The position numbers were made by a program, and so were the translations under genes. DNA of 64,000 nt from the NCBI GenBank assembly GCA_010015605.1, contig ML975254.1, positions 223,300-287,299 of the forward strand, read 5' to 3'. The notes below the pieces were generated by a model that worked only from the letters and a program-made list of their open reading frames with translations, did no database searches and had not been told where the DNA came from. This document shows positions 43,553 to 54,480 of the stretch, one piece after another. The DNA is from Decorospora gaudefroyi (lineage: Eukaryota; Ascomycota; Dothideomycetes; Pleosporales; Pleosporaceae). How positions within the stretch are numbered: the stretch's first letter is position 1; each line of letters starts with the position of its first letter.

Positions 43553-44590
43553 GTCGAATCCTTTGCATTAGAAACAAAACTGCGTCGCATCTACTGTGTA
43601 CGGTACGGTTACCTTAGACCTAGTGGTAGCCAAAGTCTGGTTCTATTATTAAAGTAACCGCAATCTCCGATTCTCCGCATCCCCACTGTTCCCTGACGCC
43701 CACTCTCTTCGGTCGTCTTGGCGGCACACAGCCAGGGACAATGGGCGCCTTCAAAAGACGCCGCAAGCCTGCTTGGAAAAACGCTTGTACGGGGTGCTTG
43801 TAATCGACGACGACGAAGATGCAGCAATCGCGGGGAAACTTTCTTCTTCATCCGTGGAGTTTTTTTTTTCGCTTGCATGAACATGCCTAGCCGCGATGGA
43901 TTATTGGTGGTAGTGCTGCGCCACTCTTATTTTTTTTAGGTGTCCAGCGTGCCAGCCCAGAGCACATGCACACTCGGATCCGCCATCCGCTCGTTCCAGG
44001 AAACAAGCTTGCAAAACACCGTTGCCTAGATTACCGCAAAGGGGGGGCCGGTTGGTGTGACGGTCAGCCAGTGGGAAGGGCGCTTCGTCTGTTTCGTTGC
44101 GGATTAATAACAGGCAAGAGGGTGGGGAAAGCATGCGAATACCTGCATAATTGTGTCAAATGGACCCATGGGTTGTCGGTTGTCCGTTAACGTTGCTGAC
44201 TGCCCTCCCGGTGCGGGATACGAGCTGAGAGAGGTCGCGCGTCCTGTGTACCTAGCCTGGGCCTATTATTTCATTTGCAGCGTCGTCCGTCGCAGGTCCC
44301 CAGTTGCCGCATTCCATCCAGCGTCCTGCGTCAGGTGCAGCGGGGCGACGATCACTCCCGCTCCTTTGTCAACCGCCGCCAAATCGCCGCCATCACCGCT
44401 GCCGGCGTTTACACGCTCGCTTTCCTCCGTCCTCTACCCACTCCCTTTTGCCAGCCAACAGTCGCCAATTGCATCACCTATCTTCTGTTTGCGGTTTGGC
44501 TGCTCCTCCCTCGCATTACCATTACTCGGGCTCCCTGTTGGAGTCGACGCTCGTTCATTGTTATAGTCGCATACACATGTCGAGGTCGCT
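43553..44590. promoter_or_regulatory. Intergenic, no gene recognised
   Basis: Includes the mccB 3' UTR and the GH76 promoter/5' UTR. T-runs at 43861-43870 and G-runs at ~44041 are the only features. The small ORFs here show no conservation I can see. Confidence 0.4.
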
Positions 44591-46224
44591 ATGAGGTTAT
44601 TCAGCCCTGCGCAAGCGCTAGCGGCGCTCACTCTGTTGTCAACAGACGTCGTGCGACCGCAGGTTCAAGCTTTGGTCTTGGATCCATTGTCCGAAGGTGA
44701 GTGCTGTTGATTGCTCATGGTGTATACGCCCGCGCACTTACTGATGCGCCGACACAGATTCCATCAAGGATGTCGCGAGCAAAGTCGCAGGAGCACTGGT
44801 TGCGCAATATGCGGACATCGACGAGAAAGGCATACACGTCCTCGGTGGTTATCCAGGTATCCTCTATGAGCCGTATTACTGGTGGCAAGCGGGCGCCATG
44901 TTTGGCACTCTGCTTGACTACTGGCACTACACGGGCGACGACCAGTACAACGAGGTCATTCGCGAAGGCTTGATCCACCAATTTGGAGAGAACCTCGACC
45001 TGGTATGTTCTTTGCATGCGCGCGACTAGGTGTGGCAGGACGGCACGCAGGACAGTCGCATGGTACACATAATGGGTGCTAATACCGAACAGATGCCTGG
45101 AAACCAGTCCAAGAACGAAGGAAACGACGACCAGGTCTTCTGGGCCTTTTCTATGATTATGGCAGCCGAATACAAGCTCCCGGACCCTCCCGGAGACAAA
45201 CCGGGCTGGCTCGCCATGACACAGTCCGTCTTCAACCAATTTGTAGGCCGCTACAACAAGGAAGTGGCAGACGACGTCTGCGGTGGTGGCATGCGCTGGC
45301 AGATCTTCCATTGGCTCAATGGCTGGAATTACAAAAACACGGCATCGAACGGAGGTCTCTTTCATCTCGGCGCAAGACTGGCCATGTACACCAAGAACGA
45401 TACGTATGCCAAGTGGGCTGAGAAGGCCTTCGACTGGATGTCCCAGAGTCCCCTACTACCGGGTGATGGCACGGTCAACGACGGAACTGACGTGAAGACG
45501 GACCCTCCGTGCAAAGATGCCGACAGAAACCCGTGGACTTACAACTACGGCATCATGATAGCAGGCGCAGCTTATGTACGGCACACTTTCCAGAACCAGT
45601 CCTAAACATAGAACTCCTGCTAACGCTCTCCAGATGTACAACTACACCAACGGCGCCGAAAAATGGAAGACACACCTAGGCCAATTTCTCAACAAATCCA
45701 TGATGTTCTACCCGGAGGACAAAGGCGGCGTCATGGTGGAAATCTGCGAAGCAAACACAGTCTGCGATGCCGATCAACAGAGCTTCAAAGCTTACCTCGC
45801 GCGCTGGCTCGGCGTCACGGCGCAAATGGCGCCAGAGTTTGCACCGATCATCATGCCACGCCTCCGAACGTCCGCCGTCGCCGCCGCGCAGACGTGCCAG
45901 GGCCCCTCGCAACACGGCGCCGGCGACTATCTGTGTGGCGAGAAATGGTATCACCAGGGCTGGGATGGCATCGGCGGCGTGGGCACGCAAATGACGGCCC
46001 TCAACGTCATCAGTGTACTTAACGCTGAGCGCGTCCCTCCGCCCTACTCTGGCGATACCGGTGGCACGAGTCGAGGCAATCCTGGCCTGGGCACAAACAA
46101 TCATGATGATCGGCTGCCCAAGTTTGAAAACGAGATCACGACTGGGGATAAGGCTGGGGCGGCGATAGTGACGATCATTGTGGCTGTCTTGTTTCTGGGA
46201 GGCGCGTGGTGGATGCTTTTCTGA
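44591..46224 (+). CDS. GPI-anchored GH76 protein, Dfg5/Dcw1 family
   Basis: Exons 44591-44696, 44758-45002, 45093-45575 and 45634-46224 give 474 residues. Known: Dfg5/Dcw1 are putative endo-1,6-alpha-mannanases/transglycosylases that cross-link GPI mannoproteins into the wall; loss of both is lethal in yeast. Seen: a signal peptide (LFSPAQALAALTLLS); DSIKDVASKVAGAL; ILYEPYYWWQAGAMFGTLLD; GNDDQVFWAFSMIMAAEY, with the double Asp that forms the GH76 catalytic pair; CGGGMRWQIFHWLNGWNYKN; LARWLGVTAQMAPEFAPIIM; and a C-terminal hydrophobic segment (AAIVTIIVAVLFLGGAWWML) preceded by small residues, fitting a GPI signal. All three introns fall between conserved blocks. Confidence 0.92.
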
Positions 46225-46707
46225 TTTTGGTTTTGATCGATTTGTTGGCTATAAGTGGAGAGGGTGGTGTCGGTGTTTATAGTTTGCTGGCCCTATTTAT
46301 TTATTTATTGGGGTTTTATACAAATGGGAGAAATTGCCCCAGGGTTTTCTTTTTTCTTCAACCTTTTTTTTGGGGGGAGTTTTCTTGTTGATAGCCTGAC
46401 AGACAGTGTAATAAGAAACTTCGCATCGGCTTTGGCTCTTTTGTTTGGTTTGTAGGAGAGAAGGGAAGAAAAGGAAAGAAAATATCCATCTCTCTATCCT
46501 TACTCCCCTCTGCAATGCCAAGCTAACGTGGAAGTAGCGACTATCACTGTATCTATTCCCGAGAGAAAGGGTTTTAACATCTATTTGTTACACGTTCGCG
46601 AAAGTACTATAATACATACGTATGTATTATACGACTAAGCTTATTGCTTTCACTAGGTACGCATTCTTGCCCGAGACCAGCACCGTGGTCACCCTCGCAC
46701 TGACTAG
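46225..46707. terminator. Convergent 3' region with palindrome
   Basis: GH76 and the MYND gene end towards each other here. TTTATTTATTTATTG at ~46296-46310 may serve 3'-end formation for GH76, and the palindrome at 46608-46631 lies nearer the MYND end. Confidence 0.35.
46608..46631. repeat. 24-nt perfect AT-rich palindrome
   Basis: The two 12-nt halves meet at the centre of TACGTA and are exact reverse complements (TATAATACATAC and its partner). Mismatch begins at the next base on each side. Confidence 0.85.
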
Positions 46708-47916
46708 CTAACCCCCGTACGGCGACGGAAGCTCCACCAGCTCTGGTCGCGCACTCTGATGTTTCTCAACCCACTCCCCATACCAGCGCACAAAGTCTTC
46801 CTTGGACAAAATCTCAAGATACTCGCTGAGTCGCACCTCGTCCTCCTCCCGTTGCTCATGGACCGTCGTACCAAACTCAATCATCTTCTTCTCCAGATAC
46901 TCGACCAACGCCTGGACGTGAGGTCCCAACAACGGTACCTTGTCCTTGCGCACAACGAAAATGGACCCGTTCCCCATAGATGTAGCCATTGACCACTTCT
47001 GTGTCTCCGGGTCCGTAACACACTCATCAAAGGCCCCCGACGTCAACCAACCACGACTGCAATTGCTCTCTGCCGACATCCCACCAAAGTGTCTACCCCG
47101 CCAACTCAACCGATTCTCATACGTCCCAAACACATACGGAAGTCCCAGTTTCTCGGGACCATGCAGTATCGTCATACTCTCTAAAGGACCCGTCACGAGA
47201 TTCACAAGCGTAGGCTCGAACTCGGGCCGCGAAAAAACAACCTGATCACCCACACAATTCACACGTACACCGTGTACTTTCTCCCCGGCTACCCCATCCG
47301 CAGCCACCTCAACATCGCGATCATAACAGTACCGAAACCGATCAACCACGTATCTGAAATCAGCCATATCCAAATCCGCAGGCCGCTCCACCTTCTCCTT
47401 CCCCTCGTGGCGATACGTGGCGAGCGCGAACATGGGGCCACGGCCATGCTCCACGAGCTCTTTATCGATCTTCGAGAAGCTGGCTGGATGTTGTCCGTAC
47501 ATTTCCTTCTTGCCCCCGTCCACGCTTCGAACCCGGAACCCGAATTGTATGCACTTTGGCAGTGGGCGGTGGAGAATGTCGCTCCTGAGGATTCTGCTCG
47601 TGCGTGTTACGTCCGTGGTGTCGGTTAGCATGGGCGGCAGTGCGAAGGCAAAGGTTTCCGTGTCGGGACAGGTGTAGGTTTGCCAAAAGAAGCGTGGTCT
47701 GGTTTCGGTCTCGCTGAAGTAGAGGGCGCGCACGCAGAAGGGGTGTGGGCGTGTTGTGGCGCTGAAGGAAGAGAAGGTTTTGCATAGGAGTTTGTGGAGC
47801 GGCCAGTCGTCTTTGTAGCAAGTCTGTGAGCAGTAGGCGGTTTGGCATTTCGGGCAGAATTGTGTGCCGGGTGATGGGCACATGGTGCACAGGCGGGATG
47901 GGGTCGAAGTTGACAT
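46708..47916 (-). CDS. MYND zinc-finger protein
   Basis: A single exon of 402 residues. The N-terminal MYND finger is complete: Cys10, 13, 21, 24, 29, 33, His41 and Cys45 (CTMCPSPGTQFCPKC, then AYCSQTC, WPLHKLLC). MYND domains bind proline-rich partners. The rest (LYFSETETRPRFFWQTYTCP; FGTYENRLSWRGRHFGGMSA; SNCSRGWLTSGAFDECVTDP) has no named domain I recognise. Short MYND proteins of this shape are abundant in Pleosporales, often as lineage-specific families. A decayed relative lies immediately upstream on the opposite strand (278 bp between starts), so this locus arose from an inverted duplication (inference). No SET domain is seen. Confidence 0.8.
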   Translation of the reverse strand: MSTSTPSRLCTMCPSPGTQFCPKCQTAYCSQTCYKDDWPLHKLLCKTFSSFSATTRPHPFCVRALYFSETETRPRFFWQTYTCPDTETFAFALPPMLTDTTDVTRTSRILRSDILHRPLPKCIQFGFRVRSVDGGKKEMYGQHPASFSKIDKELVEHGRGPMFALATYRHEGKEKVERPADLDMADFRYVVDRFRYCYDRDVEVAADGVAGEKVHGVRVNCVGDQVVFSRPEFEPTLVNLVTGPLESMTILHGPEKLGLPYVFGTYENRLSWRGRHFGGMSAESNCSRGWLTSGAFDECVTDPETQKWSMATSMGNGSIFVVRKDKVPLLGPHVQALVEYLEKKMIEFGTTVHEQREEDEVRLSEYLEILSKEDFVRWYGEWVEKHQSARPELVELPSPYGG

Positions 47917-48193
47917 TGTGGGTGCGTTTCTTGTTGTCGTTTTGGGGGCAGGTGGGGATTTAATGTTTCGACGCCTTGCGGTGAGGAATTTGCGATGGTG
48001 AGCCCGCGACTTTGTAGGCCTAGTTGTTCCTACCGCTTCTGTGCTCCAGCTCAGTGTTTGTCACTACGTCACAGGTCAAACAGAAAACTTTCGACGACTT
48101 TCCCCGCCCGTCTAGATATCTTCTCTTCATGTCCAACCTCTAGCGTAAACAAAACTTGATCTTCTCCAACGTCGCTCCAGACATCGCGACGAC

Positions 48194-49630
48194 ATGGCGA
48201 GCGCTATAGCTCCGACATCCCTATGCGCCATGTGTATGAGTCCCGGTACACTGACATGCGCCGGCTGCCACGAGAGATGCACTACTACTCCAAGCTGTGC
48301 CAAAAATCCGACTGGCCAATCCATAAGCTGCTCTGCAAGACCTTTACCAGCTTCAACGACAACAAGCGGCCCGCGGAGTCAGCCACTGTAGTCTACAGGC
48401 GCGCCATATACTTCCCTGAGTACGGCGACCGTCCCATCTTCTTCTGGCTTCCAATTATTGACTCACCCACTCATAACCTGGCCTTTGACATCAAGGACCT
48501 ACCCGGCGACAATATCGGCATGAAGGAAATGATCATGCGATCACGTCCTACGTCGCCAATTATCACACTACATCTGCGTCGTTAACGAGGTAAATCTCGA
48601 GAACCTAAAGAACTTAAACATGGTTGGAGAAAACAGCAAAAGCCTTATGCGAATCGATAAATAACTTTCGAAGTGCTTCCGTGGACCTATGTTGACATAC
48701 GGGTCGAAGAAAGGTGATGGGTGGTGGCAGGATCGGTGTTCTGACGTAGGTCCAATGGATCTGAGGCACATCGTCGAGAATCTGCGACGGTGTCACTACG
48801 ACTTACTATAGGCGAAAGAGGAAAGTATCACAGGCGAGAAGGTAGAAGGCGTGAGACTGAAGTGTATCGGATATCAGATACTCTCAGTTGTTGCGCCAAA
48901 GCGCTATTCGCCCGAACCGGATCGGTATCTTATGCATGGGGCCAAGTACCCTGCGGCAATGGGTAATAGCGGGAGTGAGATTGAGATCCTTTTAGCTGAC
49001 AAGATCGGTGTTCCACTTGTCGTCAAAGAGGTCGCTCCGTCTTTGGCGTGGCGCGACCGAAAGACGATCCATGGCCATCCTTGTCGAAAGCACATTACCG
49101 CTACTGTCCTCCACATGAGTTCTGCCGACTTTGCTATACCCGCAAGGGCAATTCCCCTTGCTGCACCATCGCAGACCGAAGTTTTCGAGGCGAACAGGCG
49201 TCATAGCGAGGACATGGAGACATGGGATGTCGTCCGCAAAGATGGCGGACCGCTAGATGTCCTTCTCTTTTTAGCCATGTTGGAATATTTTCTGAAAAAA
49301 AAGGATAAGTTTATAGAGAAGATTCCTATCAACTTTCCAGGTGCAAGGAACGAGGAGTTCCTACGTACCGTTTTGAAGGCGGATTACCAAAAGTTCTACG
49401 CCATGTACGCTCCAAGCAATCAAAGGATGAACATCAGCCCGAGTTTCCACGAACATGTTCACGAATCGTCCGTTACCATCCTGGAACCACTTGAAAGAGC
49501 TGGAAATCGCACAAGGTATGGAGGTGCAAGCGGAGAGCTTGATTTTCAGTTGGACCCTGTACCTACCGTACTACAAGACCACTACATGTCATCACCGAAG
49601 AAAGCTCCAGCCTCCTCCAAGCGACACTGA
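48194..49630 (+). pseudogene. Decayed MYND-finger paralogue
   Basis: It starts MASAIAPTSLCAMCMSPGTL, matching the finger of the neighbour, but after GCHE near 48271-48278 the frame slips. The remainder of the finger (MHYYSKLCQKSDWPIHKLLC) is in another frame. That frame ends at TAA 48583. Homology resumes in a third frame (RGPMLTY; DLRHIVENLRRC), which meets TAG at 48809-48811 and then runs open to 49630 (ITGEKVEGVRLKCIGYQ, later ETWDVVRKDGGPL). The intact copy has GEKVHGVRVNCVGDQ at the same place. About 40 residues are missing in the middle relative to the intact copy. I find no set of introns that removes all lesions. The 3' part has a long open frame, so a shortened product cannot be excluded. 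Confidence 0.75.
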
Positions 49631-51341
49631 ATGGAAACATAGCTAATAAAACTTCCAGCTTTTTGAGATGCAACATCTTTATGTCCCATTCCGCCGCGGA
49701 CGTCTTAAGCACGTATACAAGCCTTTCGTATAAGCTTACCAATAATTAGTAGTCTTTGCTTTGAGGGATTACAGAGCTCCAGCTTGTCGTGGGCTCTGTG
49801 TCTTCACTGTCAGTTGCCTGTGATTGGACCGGAATTCCTTACCGACAAAATCCCACCATTTCTGTTCAGACACCAGGTACATCGGCCCCAAACTCTCAAA
49901 TTGAAAAGTGAGCGGGAATAACGAGACGTCCAAGTTCTCAAATTTCGTCTTTTCTTGCTAAAAATATCAGGCATGGCGACCTGAAGAATTTGCAGTGGAG
50001 TCCCGTGAGAGGGTCCATAGGCCAGCGGAGCGTGACTGAAGCCATGCGAACCATATGCATAACAAAGAGTGCGGTGAAGCAGAGTGTACGTTCTTGGGAC
50101 GTAAGTAGTAAGGTTAGATCGAAGACTGACTCAGACTTGTTCTTGTTTATCTAACGTGCCTGCGCAGTAGCTTCGCCCTGCATGTACCGTTCAATGGCTG
50201 GCTGGTGTTTCCTGTCGGGTTGTCGGCAGTGTACGCTTCCGATGATCCCCGTACCAGTAGTGCTTTGCTGGTCGTTGGCCGTCCGTACTCTGTCGAAGGT
50301 CTACAAGGCCGCAATTACTTGCCTTGTGTAGGCGCGAAAAGGTTTCTCCAGGCGATGGCGATCGGGCTCCTTCACTCTAGCTTTCGTTGCTTTTGGCTAA
50401 AGCGAATAGGCTCACTCACTGTAGTCCCGCTTACTTGCATAAGTTTGCTTGGCCTTTAGCAGTGCAGAGCATCGTAGGGGGCTGGCACGCACTCCGATAC
50501 GTATATCCGACACGTATATCTACCTACCCATCGTAGACCATACAAACGGCTCGTCCAGAATAGACGGGCATAATTGCCGCAGATAGATAAGGCAAAGGCT
50601 CCTATCGGTATCGATATGCCGAACAAAGAGTTGGCCGCAGGTCCATCGACGTTGGTCAACTCGCGGGTAACATGGCCGTACCTATCTATCCACTGGATAT
50701 ACTGGATATTACCTAATGAAGGGGCCGAGAAATATTGAAAGGAGCAGAATGACCTTGATAGCATCAAATCTCTCCTTCCGTCCACGGATAGCCGTGGTGA
50801 CAATGAGATGTACGGGATGATCTCGCACCAGGACCTCCATCCTCCACATAGCTGATAGTTGCCACACGTCCGCGGCGCACTGTATAGGTATCCCATCGTG
50901 ATGTCAAGTTTTTGGCAGATGTAAACTGAAGTTGATGCCGTAAGCCCAAGACACGCGGGTGTTCCTGGAGTTTTTGAGAAGGCTAGGCCGGAAGGAGCCA
51001 AGGGCACCCCACCACACGTGCAAAACATTGGCACCGCGACTAGAAGGGAGGGTTCTACTCAGCTGATCGGGTATTTACGCCGAGGCCAATCATGTCCGCT
51101 GTTACCTACATCACTGGGGGGCTTCGGGGTTTTTCCGCGGCCGCTGGCACTCACTCTAGGCTGTTGCGGTTCTAGATGGCCTCATCCTCCAAAGCCGCCA
51201 CCCAGTAACTGATAATGCGCTTTGCGCCATACCTGCTGTCTTAGACTCATTGTCAGAAAGAGAGAGACAAACAACCCTCTTCACCTCTCTATCTTTTCCG
51301 CACCAGCTTCCAGACACCCGGTTGCTGTCCCCCACGCCATC
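49631..51341. other. Intergenic with one doubtful minus-strand ORF
   Basis: The minus strand 51034-50456 is open for 192 codons, starting MPMFCTCGGVPLAPSGLAFS. It is rich in Cys, Tyr and Ile, with no recognisable domain or signal. I consider it weak, because composition and length could arise by chance. The rest includes the promoter of the F-box-like gene. Confidence 0.3.
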
Positions 51342-52856
51342 ATGAAGCTTCTCGACCTCCCTCCAGAGATTCTCGATCTCATCATTGACCGCACCCCGCC
51401 TGATGGCATCGAGGGCTTTGCCCTCTCGTGCAAGACGGTGTATGGGCGCGCGGCCTTTCAAATACAGCATCACAACCACCTCAAGAGGACCTGGACCCAC
51501 ACGACCAACGCTAGCCCATCGAGGCGGGGAGACACTCTGGCTATCCTGTACCATATATCGCGCGACCCTATTATTGCCGAGTACATCGAATCTCTGTATC
51601 TGTGGGACCGGCGTGCCGAAGATGAAGTGGGTGACGATCCCAATGCCTACAACTTCCGGGACGACGAGACTGCCATGGAAAACATCAAAGGTCTACTGTG
51701 CTTCGCTGAGCACTTCGCAAACGCAGATAACGACGACTGGTGGCGTCAGATTCTTGAAGAAGACAAGGCGGGCGACCAATCCGACATGGATAAGCTGCAT
51801 GCGACTGTCGCCTTGTTGAGCCTTTTGCCGAATCTCAAAAAATTGCAATTGCCAGACAGATGGCACGAAGTCCGCCATAACGAGGGGGCCGAAGAACTTG
51901 TCCCTCATGTTCAAGCTCTAGTTTCCATGTCGAACACGGCCGGAAATCGTCGGAAGCCGTTGGCCAAGCTAGAAACTATCCTTCCATTTGTGGAGGAGGG
52001 ATACGATGTCAGGGTCGGTCTGCAATGCCTCGAACCATTCATAGTTCTGAAAAATCTGCGAAGCCTTTACGCTGTCAGTTGCGTCGCCGTTGAGGAAGAC
52101 TGGGGAGGCATACCCTTTCATTGGTCAAATCCAACCGTTTCGTCATGGTTAACCAGGGTCGAGTTTGCATGCTGCTGTATGGATGCCAGCGGTCTGTCGG
52201 CTTTGTTGGCTCATACACCAGCTCTCACCGTGTTCAAGTACTCGCATCAGACCAAATGGGACGGCCTCGAGTTCGATTGGAACGCTGGTGAGATCTTGGA
52301 AGCACTTGCAAACTACTGCAGCGAAAGTCTTGTTGATATCGCAATCACCATTGATCAGCTTCATGGAGAAGTGGTCAACGGTCTGTCCTCTTTCCTACGC
52401 TTTCGCAACCTCGAGCAGCTGGAAGTTGATGTGGAATGTTTCTGCGGGCCACCCTTGGAGAGCGGACAGCGGCAAGGCCGTGAGGCTTTGGTCCCCATAG
52501 GCGCGGAAAAGTGGAGGCACATGGATATTCCGTGTGTGGGGGACATGCTTCCCCCCAGTATGAGGGAACTCCAAGTCAACACCAGCTTCCCTGAGCCGTC
52601 CGAGGATGCGTTGGAAGCGCTTTTCAAAAACATCGTTGACCGCCGGAGAGAAAACCTACGTCTATTAAAGACTGCCATTATTCGACAATACCGGTCATCA
52701 CTGGCATGGGATATTGCTCGGAAACACGGTGTCATTCTGGAGATATTCGACGGAGACACCGAGAACCCAAGACCGAGGTCCATGATGCCTCGGTGGAAGA
52801 GAGAGTTCGATAGCCTTGTAGGCGGTATCGTGTTCGCTGATGGAGGCGGACGATAA
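51342..52856 (+). CDS. F-box/LRR-like protein
   Basis: A single exon of 504 residues from the ATG at 51342; the frame is open upstream, but MKLLDLPPEILDLIIDRTPP is the natural start. LLDLPPEILDLII is an F-box entry, and GFALSCKTVYGRAA is its second helix. Downstream, leucine-rich repeat-like segments recur: VALLSLLPNLKKLQLPDRWH, FIVLKNLRSLYAVSC, SALLAHTPALTVFKY, FLRFRNLEQLEVDVECF and LPPSMRELQVNT. Known: such proteins are substrate receptors of SCF ubiquitin ligases, with LRRs choosing the target. The target is unknown. The protein is distinct from the 2EXR-like protein at 10.7 kb. No introns are seen. Confidence 0.78.
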   Translation: MKLLDLPPEILDLIIDRTPPDGIEGFALSCKTVYGRAAFQIQHHNHLKRTWTHTTNASPSRRGDTLAILYHISRDPIIAEYIESLYLWDRRAEDEVGDDPNAYNFRDDETAMENIKGLLCFAEHFANADNDDWWRQILEEDKAGDQSDMDKLHATVALLSLLPNLKKLQLPDRWHEVRHNEGAEELVPHVQALVSMSNTAGNRRKPLAKLETILPFVEEGYDVRVGLQCLEPFIVLKNLRSLYAVSCVAVEEDWGGIPFHWSNPTVSSWLTRVEFACCCMDASGLSALLAHTPALTVFKYSHQTKWDGLEFDWNAGEILEALANYCSESLVDIAITIDQLHGEVVNGLSSFLRFRNLEQLEVDVECFCGPPLESGQRQGREALVPIGAEKWRHMDIPCVGDMLPPSMRELQVNTSFPEPSEDALEALFKNIVDRRRENLRLLKTAIIRQYRSSLAWDIARKHGVILEIFDGDTENPRPRSMMPRWKREFDSLVGGIVFADGGGR

Positions 52857-53339
52857 GAAGCTCTCCAGCTGGGTGTTCCTTGATTAACTATGGTGTGGCA
52901 GTGATGCCGACGGTTTCGTTGTTCTGGGGATACGGTTAGCAATAGCATGATCAGGAAGAGGGCACAACTTACGTGCGTATGTACGGTTTGACCGTAGGCT
53001 TATATGATCACGGTACACAAGTGGAACGTGATTGCGGTCGGCGGAGACCAGTGGTGGCTGTGTAGTAGAAAAGGATCAATACAGATGATACGATGAACCC
53101 TGCAGCCACAGCCTACAATCTCACGAGAAAATGGTATTTCGAGACGAAAATAGACGCCTACATGAAGCTTTCATAACTACAGGATTGTCTATAGCCTTGT
53201 TCAACGCGCACCGGCATCATGATGATGCCATCCTTAATTGCGTCATCGCCCAGAAGGATATCTCAAACAATCACTTTACTTGGAACATGAAATTATAGGC
53301 AAGCTTTCAGAAACTTAGAATGAGTAGCCACGCAACTAA
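52857..53339. other. Intergenic, no gene recognised
   Basis: 3' UTR of the F-box/LRR-like gene and plain sequence leading into the NmrA-type pseudogene. Confidence 0.35.
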
Positions 53340-54480
53340 CTAGGTACGGTCTCTCGGCGCCCTACACCACAATTGGCCTGTTCGGAGCAAACGGACAAGT
53401 ACATACTAAACCACCAACACCACACTTGATCGCATCATTCCTGACAACACCAAGATCGGCGAGCGCTTCCTCCACGCTCTCACTTCTTCCACACGACCAG
53501 GCCACGCTTTCAAAGTCATCGCATTCATCCCACTAGGCACAGATCTGCAGCAACAAAACGGCGTGACTATCAAGACCTTCGACGCCAAAGCGTGATCGCC
53601 TCGTAAATAATCTCAAGGGCGTTGATGTAGTAGTCAGCGCATTGAATGGACCTGCATTGGAATCCCAAGCCACACTCCATAACGCTGCTGCCGATGCGGA
53701 CGTGAAGCGCTTCTACCCATCTGAGTAAAATTTCCACCATATCTATCGGAATCCAAATGATGCTCTGGGAGATATTCACCGAGCATGGATTCTGAAAGCG
53801 CAGTACATGTTATTCAACCACTCCACTTCGCTCACCTACCACTAATCAGAGAAGGCTCAACGACCATGCCGCCAGCCATCTGCTGTGGCAGATGAGCTTC
53901 ACGATGAACGGCTGTACCGGTAGCGACTTCTAACAACCAAGACCGCGAGAAATGTGTGGTGCCCCATGGCCACCCCCCCACTCACCCAGTTCCGTGTAGA
54001 AGTACAACTATGACGCAGAAGCCGACAACAAGCACCTGGACGAGTTTTTGAAAGCTTTTCCTCGTTAGCCACTTTGCTAGAACACGTAGAAGAGCGGAAA
54101 GATCAGTACTTGTACTTCGCTCGCGACACCCTTTCTCACTGCATGATCGCTGGGCGGTATACGGGCAAGAAGGTGGACTTGCGAGGAAGTCATGATGCAT
54201 AGGATTTGGAAGACCCGAGCTCAAGCGCCGGGAGAGCATACTGAGAGCGCATTTCCTGTCGATCTTTTGGTACATGGTCAAGGGGTAAGGGCGAGTTTGT
54301 ACTACGGCCGAAGAGAGTCAGATTCGTAACGGTATGCTTGGGAGTGTTACGCTTTACGCCGTTTGAGGAGTACTGCAAGCGGGGGTTTGGAAAGCAGGGC
54401 TCGGAAAGTTGTAAATCGAGGGGCTGTGAGGATACCATAACTTTGGAAAGCGAGGCAAGACTTGGTATCAAATCGCGGAT
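53340..54480 (+). pseudogene. NmrA-like NAD(P)-binding protein pseudogene
   Basis: Protein traces run in order but in changing frames: TTIGLFGANGQV (Rossmann GxxGxxG-type start) at ~53370; GERFLHALTSSTRPGHAFKV; then after a frameshift near 53594, DRLVNNLKGVDVVVSALNGP and LHNAAADADVKRFYPSE. The conserved Tyr after PSE is a TAA stop at 53726-53728. NFHHIYRNPNDALGDIHRAW continues beyond it. The C-terminal half is too decayed to follow exactly, so the 3' limit is approximate. Known: NmrA-like/isoflavone-reductase-like proteins are NAD(P)-dependent regulators or reductases. The lesions look like indels and ordinary substitutions rather than RIP. Confidence 0.7.
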
